A DNA stretch of 64,000 nucleotides from Cymodocea nodosa (lineage: Eukaryota; Streptophyta; Magnoliopsida; Alismatales; Cymodoceaceae): contig CM072340.1 of assembly GCA_036874045.1 (NCBI GenBank), positions 1,565,001-1,629,000 on the forward strand, in the 5' to 3' direction. Below, in pieces: positions 25,096-37,579 of the stretch. Position 1 is the stretch's first letter. Every line of letters begins with the position of its first letter. Under the pieces are notes generated by a model. It had not been told where the DNA came from, ran no database searches, and worked only from the letters and a program-made list of their open reading frames with translations. The position numbers and the translations under genes are program-made.

Positions 25096-26500
25096 TACAA
25101 CGAAAACCGAGTAGGACGTGAAGTTCTTTTCATGACCGACCATTCCTTATTAACCTTTTTTTTTTTTTTTCAACAATTGATATCGTTTTTTCAAATTTAA
25201 CTTCCAAAAAAATACAAATACGATTATCTTTAATTAACATCTTCCGACTTTTTAAAATATTTAACTTATACTTGGGTTGTGGGATGAATAAATTTTTCCT
25301 GTTATCGTTTTATTCTAACTTACTTAAAATTTCCGTCTTCGCTGCATTTCTTCGTTGTCAGGTATATAATTTTGTTGTCCAACAAAATCAAAGCAAACCT
25401 ATGGTTTCCACACTCAATAATAGTCATTTTTTTTAATGGTAGTACCCTTTACGTTTATTAGGACTTAAAATTTAATTAAAATTATGAATAATACTATTTT
25501 GATTAATTAAATTATTTAATTTTTAAATAATGATTAAGCTGTTTTAGTTCGTTTGTTGTAAAAAAATGGTCATTTTTGTTGTCGGTACTCAACACTTGTT
25601 TAAAAAAATATATTAAATTTAATTTTAGTATGCTATTAATAATGTGATGAACGAGAATGAAACATGCAAGTCACAATTTCAATAAGTAAAAGTAAGAATA
25701 AAAGACATGAGTGAGCAAAGATTGTAGGATTTACGTTGTTTACGAGTGAAAATTGAAAAATGAACCAAACGATTCATAATATTCATATATAATAAATAAA
25801 AATGAGTGAAGTCATGATCATAAAAGTCAATCAAGATAAAATCAATGAAACGGTACGACAGACGTCGTAATCTTTAGACCAATAATTAAGATCGAATACG
25901 GTAATAAAAAATAATATAAATACTCGTAGCCACACATCAGCAGTAAATTGATTATAGATAATTAAATATTAAAAATTTTGAAAAGAGTGAAAATATAAAT
26001 AAAGATTTAAGTATAGAAATTTTAAGAGATAAAAGAGAAATTTGATATCAAAAATAAAAATATTAAATTAAAAACTTTAATCGCTGATGATCACTATCTA
26101 GAATTAAAATCATTATTTTTTGAATTGACTTATAGATTTTTTGAGAAAGAAAAGATGTCTTATAATTATATCATTAGATTTAATAAAAGATCAAATTTTT
26201 AAATTAAAAAATATAGTAAAGAAATATATATAAATAATAAGATAGATTATAATTAATATAAAAAATTTAAATTTAATTATATATTGATATCATATATATA
26301 AAAAAAATATTAAACCAGTAAATTTTTTTAAATTAACTCCTGTAATCTCACGGGAAAAGAAACAGTGGCACCAAACACGTTGTCATGTCTCCTCACTTCC
26401 CTTCCAAACCACTCCACCTTGGACAAGTGTCGCCATTTTTAAAACCCTAACACCGCCCACCCGCTCAGATCCGATCCTTCGTCCGCAGCTCGTCAAGGAC
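24466..26500. other. AT-rich region upstream of the GH28 gene
   Basis: Includes the (AT)n run listed separately and a moderately GC segment at 24900-25040. The last ~150 bases before 26504 are less AT-rich and probably hold the promoter and 5' UTR. I see no clear TATA box at a convincing distance. Confidence 0.45.
25060..25093. repeat. (AT)n microsatellite
   Basis: About 17 uninterrupted AT units. Confidence 0.95.
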
Positions 26501-26503
26501 ACG

Positions 26504-29500
26504 ATGCTGGAGCTGTTCGGGGGTGGATTCCAGCCACGGAAGTGGTCGGAGGGTCTGACGTTTTCCAGGAGAACGTTCGCCCTGGTGCCATGGACCGTCG
26601 GGTTGGCGATGGTGTTGTTGTGGTACTGGAGTGATGGGGTAGGAGTTGGCGGATTTGGAACGTTCTGGGGAGTGCGGAGGGGAAGTCCGGCGCCGAAGCT
26701 GAGGCCTAGGGCTTTCAACCTTACGGATTTTGGTGGGGTAGGGGATGGGGTGACGGTGAACACCAAGGCGTTCCAGAAGGCCGTTGAGACGATCGCGCTC
26801 CTAGGGATGAAGGGTGGTGGGCAGCTCAATGTGCAGAGAGGGTTGTGGCTTACCGCGCCTTTTAATCTCACAAGTCATATGACACTCTTTTTGGAGGAAG
26901 GGGCAGTTATTCTTGGGATGGAGGTGAGCACCCTCTTTGTTCTTCTTCGTTAATCTTTTCTTGCGTTGCAACTTGGGTCTCTTGTCAGTCAAATGTTTAT
27001 GCCTGGGGTCCGATTTGGATGCTTTTGGTGGAATTGGTATATTTTGGATTGATTTATACGGAATGGCGTTAGTGATCCAGTAGTAGTATGTATAAAAGGG
27101 TGTCGAATACTGCATGGGAATTCTCGTTCATTATAAATCCAGGTTTGGATCTAGGATTCTACATTTGTTCTTCTGCTCTCTGACTGTTTTATTGCATTAT
27201 GTCGCCAACGTACGAAGAATACCAAGTACACGACTGCCTGCTAACAATAATGTTATTAACTTTCAATGTGGTTGGTTAGATTAGATAAACAAATACAGTT
27301 GAGATCCAAAAAATTTATTTGTACAAGAAGTATCAAATTCATGAATCTTCAGCAACTTCTTTGTCGAATGCTCCTGCAGGACGAAAGCCAGTGGCCTTTG
27401 ATGCCTCCATTGCCATCATATGGATATGGGCGGGAGCACAAAGGGCCTCGATATGGTAGTTTAATTCATGGTCAACATCTCAGTGATGTTGTCATAACAG
27501 GCAAGTATATCCACATTGTTGTCCTTGATGTAATATTTTGAGCTTATTTTCAGAAGCAATTTCATAATAATATATTCATTCTAGAAATCAAAAAAATTCT
27601 TAACGTTCACTTCATAAAATTCATTCACATTGTTAAGTTATTATAAATTTACTATTTTGAATATTCATACCATAAAATTTCCAAGTAATCAACAAAAGAT
27701 TGAATCCAAATAAGTAACAATCTAAGTACACTACAACAAGCAAATGAAATCAATAAATTGAAATCTGAGCAAGATTTGGAACAACGCCACTCAAGTTGTA
27801 AAAAACACTGCTGTAGTTGAAAATAAAAACATTGCGCGATGGATTAGGAAACATGTACTGGAGGGGGAAGAATGAAACAATGGTTTTTGATGGAGCCTTA
27901 CCGTCAAACAGAGGACAAAAGATGTGGGGGGTCATGGGTAGGGTACTGCATGCTTGACGGTTGTCACTGGAATGCTGGAGAAGCAGAAAACTGTGAGTAA
28001 AAGATGGATGAATTTGTAGTAGGGGGCTGCAACATGTGACTGAGGAACAAATGGTGAACATGTTCTCTTGCTGCCATGATCTTTTCTGTGTTAACAAGAC
28101 ATACTTACATTGGAGTTCTGGTGGAGACATCAGTGGAGTAGACAGGCCATTCCTTTCTTCACACTTGGGTTTTTTCACTTAGATCCATGGTGTCTTTTAC
28201 TAAGATTTAATTCACCTCAACCGATATATATGGTCCTTTAATTTGAATAAAAATGCCCATCTAAACACAAAATATGTGTTTACATGGCTGGTTAAATTCA
28301 GCCATATAATGTCCTGCTTTTGAGGAAAAACTTTTAAGTTATAAAACTATTTAAATGACATTTAATTGTTTGTTTAAACTGCATTTTACAACAGTGTTCT
28401 TTTTGAAATATAACTATATGTTCAGTGAAAATTTCAATGCATAAAGGTAGTTTATATTTTTATTTTATAGATCATTAAACCCATCAATATCATTGTGGTG
28501 TAGATAACATATGTGGTTTCCTTTTTCAAACTGCATTTTGATATATAAAACATAATATTAATGTTTTCTATGCAGTTTGGTTATCATTTATAAATTAAAG
28601 CTGCTTGTGATTTCTTTGGCACTTTGAGATGGGCTTAATATTTTTTTGTTCCTTTTGGACCCAGGGCATAATGGTACCATAGATGGACAAGGCCGGTCAT
28701 GGTGGAACAAGTTCCGTCAAAGACATTTGAACTACACACGAGGGCCACTTGTTCAGCTTATGTGGTCAAAAAATATACTTATCTCCAATATAACTCTCCG
28801 TAATTCTCCTTTTTGGACACTCCATCCTTTTGACTGCAGTAACGTAACTGTCTCAAATGTTACCATTTTGGCTCCTGTCTTTGGAGCTCCCAATACAGAT
28901 GGAATTGACCCTGGTTAGCATCTTAACACAGGCCTGATGGTTTTATCTTCCCCTTATTTTAGTACACTTCTTTTTTGGACTTGAGTTTCTTGAGCACTAT
29001 CAACATATCTTGTAACCTTGTCTAGGGATCAATCAGCAAAATCAATAGTCATTATACTACATTATCATTCCGAAATTGGACAATGTCTGCCATCGCCATC
29101 ATGCTAGTACAATATATTTTGACAGTTTAATTCATGTATCATTGAGTACTAGTTGTTGCAATTTACTTCTGCAATGAATTCTCATATGGTTTCCAACATC
29201 ATTAGCTTAGAGGATTTTCTGATTAATTTAATACTAGAACATCTTGCTTGCTTAGCATATTGATCTGAGGTTTTATTTTTTTGAAGGAAATCTGAGGTTT
29301 CTGTTAGTTTACGCTGTTTTGGTGATCATTATTCCCATCTTCCCCAAGGTCTACTGTGACATTCACCTTACTGCATGTTTTTCTATGCAACAATTAATCC
29401 ATTTTTGACAATGAAGCTCAAAGTAAAATTTGACATGTTGCATTTGGTTTTTCCGAGAAGTGCATGGAGAAATAAATATTCAGTACATGAGTTGTATTAA

Positions 29501-30742
29501 GTTGTTTTTTATATTAGTAGTATTTTTGCTTCATTACTTAGATTTAAATCCAAGATTTTATTTCCTTATATCTTTTATAAGACAAGGGAATAATGATTAC
29601 ACTATCTATTATTAGTTTATATTACTTTAAAGTAAGCCTTGGTAATGTTAATGCAGATTCTTGTGAGAATGTCACGATAGAAAACTGTTATATATGTGTT
29701 GGAGATGATGCTATTGCAATAAAGAGTGGTTGGGATCAGTATGGAATTACTTATGCTCGTCCATCCACCAATATTGTTATCCGTAATCTTGTTGTTCGCT
29801 CCATGGTTAGGTGAGTATTTTTAAGCACTTTTTTAGTCTTAATCTTAGTCTTTTTTTTTGTGAATATGTCAATCTTCATCACATTTCTAGCTTTTTTCCT
29901 CCATTACCAGAAAAAGGATGGGTAGAGATGAAAGTAAGTGTAAGAAATATGAAGGAGATGATCTTACAATCCTACATCATGCATTCTTTTTGCATATTTA
30001 TTTGGTGTTCAATGAGAGAAAAGGGTATATTTTATCATATATTTTATATATTTTTGGTACACACCTAGAAGAAAGGATCATATTTCTGGCCTTCTAGAAC
30101 ATGTAGCACACAACTAGGGCGATGTATACTGGTGTTGTTCATTCCCAATAGGCTGAATAATCAATAATCTTATGTTTGCATGCTTATCTTTAGTGAAACC
30201 GTGTTTAACTGTGCAGTGCTGGAGTGTCAATAGGCAGTGAAATGTCTGGTGGGGTCTCAAACGTCAGTGTAGAGAATGTCCTTGTATGGAGCTCTAGGCG
30301 TGCTGTGAGGATCAAAACTGCTCCAGGAAGAGGTGGCTATGTTCGCCATATCTCATATCACAACTTGACTTTTGATAATCTTCGGGTGGGAATCGTCATT
30401 AAGACCGACTACAATGAGCATCCAGATAAAGGTTTTGACCCAAAGGCGGTACCAGATCTATCCGATATAAACTTTACCATGATTCATGGTCAGAATGTGA
30501 GAGTTCCAGTTCGACTTCAAGGCAGCGAAGAGATCCCTGTTACAGGTGTTACCTTCCGCGATATGTCTGTTGGTTTATCTTACAAGAAGAAACATGTCTT
30601 CCAGTGCTCCTATGTTCAGGGTCGCGTCATTGGGTCCGTTTACCCTGCACCCTGCCCAAACCTTGATCGCTATGATGAGCAAGGTAAGTTGGTGAAGCGA
30701 TCAGAGTCACCGAATGTCACAGATATCGACTATGACCTCTGA
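26504..30742 (+). CDS. GH28 family polygalacturonase-like protein, five exons
   Basis: Exons: 26504-26923, 27380-27500, 28665-28913, 29657-29810, 30217-30742; the sum is 1470 bp, 489 aa, with all phases matching. Intron 2 uses a GC donor (ACAG|GCAAGT) with a CCCAG acceptor; the others are GT-AG. The N-terminus has a single hydrophobic segment (about residues 28-44) that could be a signal anchor. Pectate-lyase-like beta-helix signatures follow: FNLTDFGGVGDGVTVNTKAF, the catalytic NTDGIDPDSCENV segment, GDDAIAIKSG (canonical GDDC has Cys here), and RIKTAPGRGG, the RIK substrate motif. The usual GHG motif is replaced by AGVSIGSEMSGG. That pattern fits the plant 'probable polygalacturonase' subclade as I remember it, so pectin hydrolysis is inferred and not assured. 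Probable secreted or Golgi/cell-wall protein. It looks intact. Confidence 0.9.
27740..28200. other. Segment inside GH28 intron 2 with a long antisense open frame
   Basis: A 142-codon open frame lies on the minus strand (27750-28178) within the 1.16-kb intron. It has no recognisable domain and no supporting context. It may be an inserted repeat. Confidence 0.25.
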
Positions 30743-32790
30743 GGAATTTGATTTTCCTTTACCACCGCGTACATGATGATGGGCGGTGGTCTAAGGAGAT
30801 TCAGTAAACAAGATTATCCTTACGTGGACATTTGGCTGCCATCGGTTCTTGATTTCCCCATATTGTTAAAGGTTTGTTGCATGTCCAACTTCTAACTCAA
30901 GATGGTAGAGTCCGCATTGCCCGCAAACGGCACAAGAAAATAGGAAAACAATTCTTTTTTCATTATTTTTCTAGAAAATTTCACGTCCATGTTTATAAAC
31001 ATCAAAGATTGCACGTGTACGTATAGATTGTTGTCTGCTAATTACTTGTGTTGTCATTCAACACAAGGAAAATTCTGCAACGCTGATGTGCAGCAAGTTC
31101 TCATAGTATTTACGTGTGTCTCATAGTATTTACGTGGCTTTTCGTCACCCTGGAAAATCACTGCTTGGAGATCAGATCCTCCTTTCCCAGCCCAATTTTT
31201 TCAAGTCGGGGTAGTATGCAGACTGGAGAGAGGCCGATTTGATATCCAACAACACATCAGTTTCTCTCACTTTTTAGCTTTTATGGCTCTCAAATCTATT
31301 TTTTGTTTGATGATGGCCTTCTTTCTTACGTTTTGAGATATTTGGATTTTAATGTGAATTTACTAACATCATCGTTACACACGACTGAGTACTCGTAGGG
31401 TAGCTTTGAAAAAACGTCATTGTTTGTCAATTGAATTTTTTGGTTGGTTCCATCGCATTTGTACTTCCGTAACAAGAATCTATACGTTACGGTCTAGGGC
31501 TACAGCTCTTAGCCCTTAGATTTTATCTTTTACATTGAGGTGAGAATTCAATTGCAGGTGTTAGTCAGAAAGCTCGAACTCGTGCACAATTAGGTGGTGG
31601 AGGAATACGGAAACCATCAAAATTTTTTAAAATTGTATTTAAATATTGTATATTTTTCATAATTGTTTTTATAGGAATAAAAACCTTTGCATATTTTTGG
31701 TAACAACTCTTTTTAATATTTTGTATGATTTAAGTCATAATTGCAGGTACACAAATAAGTGTTATCAGGGTGGTGGAACGTCTTCTCGCCGTCCTGACGT
31801 CGTTGTGCGAAAACCTTCAATGGATACATGTGAGAAAAGAAAGTTATAAGTGCAGGCCACTGAAAAATTACAGTTGTGAGGTATCTTTAAGTCACATATT
31901 ATTGTACAGATGCTAAAATAACATTGGTCAGAACAGTGGAATGACATAAAACATCCCTTCTACCGTTGTATAAGATTGCGTTTGTTCTCGGCTTTTCACA
32001 ATAGGAGTCGCATTGCGTAGCGCGTGAGTAGTGCGTGCGTTGCTTCTTACGTGCCAAATGTTAAGTACTGTAGATCAATGACTATTTTTCAGAATAGCTT
32101 GGAAGTAGTAGGGGGGGGTAAACAACTCTTCGTAGGTCACACACTGTGTGTGGACCGGTCCAAACTGCAAAGCCACATACGAGATTCCATGCGTCACAAT
32201 TAACTTTAAACAAATTTCGTTTATATCTTATATTCTAGAAGACTACACTATTGTAAAGAAAAAAAATAAAACAAAATGAAAATCATACCTTTGCTTAACA
32301 AGAAACTGCGGTGAAATCTGGTTACAGGTTAAGAAGTACACCGACTAGATCCACTAATTTGACTGATTATTCTTGCTTAAGGATGTGTTTAAAGAGTTCT
32401 TTGGAATTTTAGTTATAATTGAAGAATTCTACGTAATCTTGTGCTTCCATAAATTTACTTACGCGCTAACAAGTTTGGATAGACAATCTTATATTTAGAA
32501 GGGATTTGTGCAGATGATAAGATTGCGAAGTCTCAATTTATACTGTTTCATCCTAAATAAAACGATGTATTATGCTAGTACTGTACAACTCTTGTCCAGT
32601 ATCATAACGGTACAGTTTTATGTCGAAGCGGTTTTGCTACGATCCTCATATGTCGTTAAATAAAATTGCAAATCGTATCCTTATTTTTTTAATAATTACG
32701 TCAAACAACCGAGAAGGGCCGAAATCATGGGGTAAACGAGCAATAGAGTCCAGTCCAGTGACCCAGTCAAAGTGCTTCAGCTTGTTAGGG
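30743..32790. other. Region between GH28 and the CPN20-like pseudogene
   Basis: The first few hundred bases are presumably GH28 3' UTR. A short direct repeat 'ctcatagtatttacgtg' occurs at about 31102-31133. Otherwise the sequence is AT-rich with no supported gene. Confidence 0.45.
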
Positions 32791-32801
32791 TTTGCGGTAC
32801 A

Positions 32802-35070
32802 ATGGTGCTCATGGCTTCCCCCTCGACGCATCACCTCACCTCTCCCCCTGCTTCGGACGTCCACCACCTCGCCAATGGAAGGTTGGCAGCAATCAAGTAG
32901 TCGTCCTCAGTTCCAATTTGTTACTTGGTAATCCCAATTACGTGCCCCCTCTTGCTACGACGTTTGGATTACTTTTTAATCTCTATTTGTGGGGGATTTT
33001 GTTCCGTTTTTACTGACTTGTTTTTGAGCAATGGCTTATGCAGGTTGTTGCTTCGGTGCAATTTACTGGTCCTTCGTGATCTTCTGCTGTCGATGCCTCC
33101 TTTCGTGGGCCGGGGACTGGTCGGATGCGTTTCTGTGGACTGGTCATCAGAGCTGTGACCAGTGTTGCTCCAAAGGTGCAATCTTTTTGGAAATTTGTTT
33201 CTTTTCATGCGGGTTTATTGCGAAGTTCGAAAAAAAATTTCACTTGTCTTTTGCTGCCTGGTAGATGAAATACCATGATGCAAAATTACCGCAAAACCAC
33301 TTGTAGGGCTTTTACTATCCTCGCATTCAGGATCTCAGATGTTGGATTTTTAGTTGTTCGGCTTACCATGCTTTGGTTATTGAGATTGTGGTTGTGTTTG
33401 TGTAAAGAGCATGCATATTTGTTAATCGTTTGATAACCTGGACGTTGAATAGTTGAATCCAGTAGGATAGCTATAGCCATTTGATTTAGTTGAGTAATTC
33501 TTGGTTGCAGTAATCTAAATTGTTTCTTTCGTGACTATGCTAGAAATTGAGGATTCTATTTTGCAAAAATATTTCTCTTATAAAAAGTTTTATATTTTAT
33601 TAGTGGAATGTTTTGTAGTTTTTAAGATATTACGTGTTACAATTTCGCCTTCATTTGTTCCACTCATGCATATAATGGGTTTCGATTTGATTTTTATTCG
33701 TAGCTTTAAGGAACAGCCATTTGACCGTTTGATGAAATTGTCCATTTCTTCTGTCCACATATCTATTTAATTTTTAGTCTTCCAATTTTATGGTCATTTT
33801 TATGCTTATTGCATATGGAGAGGTTTTGTATTTTCTATGTTGGAGTCCTATGTATAGCTGTTTCAAGGGACAGCCACATTACCTGTCTGTCAAAAAAATA
33901 ATGATTTGAATTTCTTCTATATTTATTCAGTGATACTTTATCAAACAACAAATGAACTGCTCTTGTGGAACTTCACATGGTTTGCAACTGATTTGGCAAT
34001 CAGCTCTAATACTAATGTGGTATTGTAAGGCTTGTGATAATAAGGACAGCCGAAAGTTTCTACATGTTGAGACCATTACCTTCTTTATGCCAAATGATCT
34101 TCTAGTTAAGTTTTATACTCATGTTAGTTGTATATCTAAACTTGTTCTGTTATTTTTTTTCAGCATGTAGTACACTTCTATTAAACCCGAGGGGATAGAG
34201 TCCTTGCTGAGATCAAGATATTAGAAAAAGCTGTGGAAGGATTCTACTTCCAGCTACTGTTCAGTCAAAGCCTTGAGAGGTGGGGTTGTTCAGGTAAACA
34301 TGACATTTTTGAAGCCTTGTATTTCTCTACACTATTTCTCTTCTAATTGCATATTCATCAAATTTTGCAAGTTTCCATGGACCACTTATTCAATCAATAA
34401 AAATTTCCTGGAAAGGAAGCTTTATGGACTACCATTGTTATCATGACCGACAAACATATAATGTATGGAAAAGAATCTTTTAAATGTAAGAGCAATGTGT
34501 TGGCCATTGCGACAGAAGTATGTTATCATTATAACTGGAATCAGCATGTGGCTTAAGTTTGTTTTTGTTTCTATCGTAATGTTCATCCATTTCGGAATAA
34601 AATGTGCTGAGCATGCAAGTGAAGTTGATATGGTTGACAAGCATTTTAGACATTCTGTGAACTTACTGAAAAAACACCTATATAAAAACACCTTCATGCA
34701 TTGCACATTATTTGGATAATTTCATAGATTTATTATTCATTTTCTTATCTAATGCAGTTTTTCCCTTTCCAGGGGCTGAATTGGACCTTAACAAAGCCGA
34801 ACATCCTTTTATACTGAAAGAGGAAGGTTTAGTTGGTTTTCTTGACAAGGATGATGTGAAGTATATAAAACCTCTTACTGACCTATTCTCATCACGTGTT
34901 GTTCTGTCCTTAAATCCTATAGAACCTGATTGTTACCTTAATTAATCGTCATATTCTTTCTCAGCTTCTCTGTTAACAGAAGTTCTTCTTAACTCCAAGT
35001 TGCAGAAACCGAGGGAAAAAACTGCCATTGGTTTGCTCTTAACAGTAGCATGGGAAGCCCAAATTATATC
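32802..35070 (+). pseudogene. Degenerate chloroplast 20-kDa co-chaperonin (CPN20/CPN21, double GroES) copy with introns
   Basis: Pieces in order match the plant CPN20 layout. A transit-peptide-like exon starts at the ATG at 32802 or 32811 (MASPSTHHLTSPP...). An exon at 33044-33175 ends GLVIRAVTSVAPK, matching the transit/mature junction. An exon at 34164-34292 contains YTSIKP, then a one-base loss, then GDRVLAEIK, and in shifted frame ILLPATVQSKP and a stop. An exon from 34773 reads AELDLNKAEHPFILKEEGLV and DKDDVKYIKPLTD, the end of the first GroES domain and start of the second, then decays; REKTAIGLLLT is visible near 35015-35050. Splice signals (GT-AG) survive between the pieces. The central part of the first GroES domain is absent. 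Stops and frameshifts make it a pseudogene. Retained introns point to a duplicated rather than reverse-transcribed copy. Functional CPN20 partners chloroplast Cpn60. Confidence 0.75.
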
Positions 35071-35236
35071 TCAATCTTGTGGTCATGCTCTTGACCTCCA
35101 ATCTTAATTATATCTCAAATTTCTTGGCGCTTTTTTGACTTAGAACCTGATTTTGGAGGCCAAGAAATTCTCGCATAGGCTTGTGTATTTTAATTCTTTC
35201 GTGCCAATTTGATCGTATCGTACGGAATATGTTTGT

Positions 35237-35306
35237 CACGTGAGAACGGAACAGGTTGGGGCGATTGAAATATGAATGAAGTGCCGTTGATCCGACGGCT
35301 CACGTG
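35237..35306. promoter_or_regulatory. Two G-box motifs upstream of the trihelix gene
   Basis: CACGTG occurs at 35237-35242 and 35301-35306, 281-350 bases before the trihelix ATG. A CT-rich run follows at about 35430-35446, common near plant transcription starts. G-boxes bind bZIP/bHLH factors; function here is inferred. Confidence 0.45.
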
Positions 35307-35586
35307 CGAGGAGATATGGTAGTGGGCCCGAGAGGTGCCGATCACCGATGAAGCGCCTCCGACACACCACCCCGACGGGTGACGTTTGAATCCGGTCGTC
35401 GACGGAAGCGCAGACGCCGTCATGACGCCGTTCTTCTCTCTCTCCAGTCATATTTTGCCATGTACTCGTCTTTCCGACGCCGTCACAGACGACGGCACCC
35501 TTCCCAAATTAATATCAAACGAGCCTCAGAAAAACTCCACCAAATCTCGTCGACGGATTCGCCGGTCGGCAAATCCCTAACAGCTC

Positions 35587-36567
35587 ATGGAAGAAGACGA
35601 CGACAGCGTTCAGTCCTCCCCGGCGGTAGTCGTGGCGGCGGATAAGACAGTGACGGCGCCTGAGCCATCTCTGGCATCGCCCGTCCACATCCAGAAGCCG
35701 AAGGCGTCGGGGCCACCAGCCGGCGGTGGTGGAGGAGGAGGAGGGGGAGGGAGGGAGGACTGCTGGAGCGATGGGGCGACGGAGGCGTTGATCGACGCGT
35801 GGGGGGAGCGGTTTCTGGAGCTGAGCAGGGGGAATCTGAAGCAGAAGCACTGGCAGGAGGTGGCCGACGTCGTTAGCAGCCGGCAAGACTACACCAGGCC
35901 TCCCAAGTCCGACGCGCAGTGTAAAAACCGGATCGACACCTTGAAGAAGAAGTACAAGCTCGAGAAGTCCAAGATCGCAGCAGCTTCTTCTCCTTCCTGT
36001 TCTTCTTCCTGGCCTTTCTTCTCGAGGCTAGATGAACTCGTCTGCCGGAACCCACACAACAGGGCGCCGGCGGAGGAGGATGAGGCACTTCCTCCGAAGT
36101 GCAACTTTCAGTTGCCACAGTTGTCGTGCAAGAAGAAGAGAAGCAAGAAGAAGAGCCATAGGCAGCTGCTTCGGAAACTTCCGCCGGTGCCGAAACGCGA
36201 CTCGACGTCTTCCGGCACTTTGCCGCAGGCGGCTACTAATGGGGGGAGGAAGCGATTTGTGGGGGGGGCGAGGATTGGTGCGAGGGCGGAGAGGGGTTTT
36301 TATGGTAAGGGCCTGAGGGAGATGACGGAGGCGATAGTGAAGTTCGGGGAGGTGTACGAAAGGGTTGAAAGGTCGAAGCTGCGGCAGGCGGCGGAGATGG
36401 AGAAACAGAGGATGGTTCTCGCCAAGGAGCTGGAGCTGCAGAGGATGCAGTTCTTCATGAAGACCCAGTTGGAGCTGACGCAGCTGAAGCGCAATGGAAG
36501 GAGGAGGGAGATTGTGGGGGAAGGTGGCGGCAGTCATGACAGCAACAACAACAGCGACAAGCAATAA
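35587..36567 (+). CDS. Trihelix transcription factor, SIP1/ASIL-like
   Basis: Single exon, 326 aa, from ATG at 35587. A Gly run (about residues 47-57) precedes a trihelix (Myb/SANT-like) DNA-binding domain at about residues 58-130. This starts [20 protein letters not shown] and continues [12 protein letters not shown], then [19 protein letters not shown], with the tryptophans of helices 1 and 2 in place. A Lys/Arg-rich segment near residues 180-195 ([11 protein letters not shown]) is a likely nuclear signal. The C-terminal region (about residues 245-305) is a long charged helix ([20 protein letters not shown], then [10 protein letters not shown]), typical of the SIP1 clade and probably a dimerisation coiled coil. 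Such factors bind GT-type elements and often repress. The exon is very GC-rich compared with its flanks. It looks intact. Confidence 0.88.
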   Translation: MEEDDDSVQSSPAVVVAADKTVTAPEPSLASPVHIQKPKASGPPAGGGGGGGGGGREDCWSDGATEALIDAWGERFLELSRGNLKQKHWQEVADVVSSRQDYTRPPKSDAQCKNRIDTLKKKYKLEKSKIAAASSPSCSSSWPFFSRLDELVCRNPHNRAPAEEDEALPPKCNFQLPQLSCKKKRSKKKSHRQLLRKLPPVPKRDSTSSGTLPQAATNGGRKRFVGGARIGARAERGFYGKGLREMTEAIVKFGEVYERVERSKLRQAAEMEKQRMVLAKELELQRMQFFMKTQLELTQLKRNGRRREIVGEGGGSHDSNNNSDKQ

Positions 36568-37575
36568 CGACAACCCAACCACAGCAGGGATGAGATTCGA
36601 CAATCGTGGAGACCAATTTTCCATTCTGATGGTAGGAGGTGGGAATGGCAGAGGCGGGGCTCTGTTGATTGTTCTGCCCAGGTGGTGGATTTGTAAAATT
36701 TCTACTCTGTTGTATCTGATCTGATGCCTGGTTTGCTTGTTTATGTATGTTTCATGCTAATTGCTGTAGAAGGTTTTCTGCTTTTCTGTGTATTGTGCTG
36801 TTCTCTTTATTCGCGTGTTTCAAATCCTTGATTCTCATAATTTCGATGAGGTGCGAACTCGCGACTAAAAGGATGGTGAAAGAGGTCTTTGTTACTTTGT
36901 CTTTGTCTAGAGTTGAATTAAAAGCATAATACGTAAGAAGCTACCAAACCTAAGATAGAAAGTTATGTCTGATGAAGACATACTGTAGAGGTTAAAAAAT
37001 CAATGCCTTGCTGTTTTTAACAAACAGATGTCAATGCCTTTTGCTCTGGATGAAAAACGATCACAATAGCTAGTACATATTGAAAATCTTGTCACATTTT
37101 ATTGATCACGCCTCAATTGTTGATGGATCAGAGGAGCACATGAGATGTTAAGACTTGGAAGAGAGAGCACACAATCACAAAACATTGGGAGAAGAGAGAA
37201 TCTCGTACATAAGTAGAGAAATGTATGGTAATTTTGCCTTTACCGTACCCTCTCCAATTATGGACAACCTTTACCCTTCTTATGATGGCCATTAATGGTC
37301 ACTTAACTTGTGATTTTGACTGATACTAATGTTATTTTCCACTAATCTTATTGTCCATCTCATTGATAGTTTAGTTGGATGGACAAGATCTAGGGAGGTT
37401 ATTTAATTTGATAGTTTAGTTGGATTGACAAGATCTAGGGAGGTTATTTAATTAGTTGTCCTCTGTTAGTGTTTATTGACTAGGTTAACTTTAGATTAGT
37501 AAAGTATTTATCTTAATTAATTTCATTTTGTGTAAAATTTAATTAATGGGTTCATTAGTGCACTATACCTTGTTA
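36568..37575. other. Trihelix 3' flank and intergenic sequence
   Basis: Probable 3' UTR for the first ~200-400 bases, then AT-rich sequence with one 45-bp tandem duplication. No gene is seen. Confidence 0.5.
37363..37452. repeat. 45-bp tandem duplication
   Basis: Units at 37363-37407 and 37408-37452 (both begin TTGATAGTTTAGTTGGAT) differ at one visible base. Confidence 0.93.
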
Positions 37576-37579
37576 ACTT

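Noticed and set aside
26383-26871. 162-codon minus-strand frame over GH28 exon 1
   Set aside because: Shadow of a GC-rich exon; the plus-strand frame has the GH28 motifs and correct splicing.
27750-28178. 142-codon open frame antisense within GH28 intron 2
   Set aside because: No domain, no conserved partner, biased composition; most likely chance or repeat sequence.
35515-36624. Several long frames on both strands overlapping the trihelix gene
   Set aside because: Shadows of a GC-rich, low-stop-density exon; only the 35587 frame has a recognisable domain.
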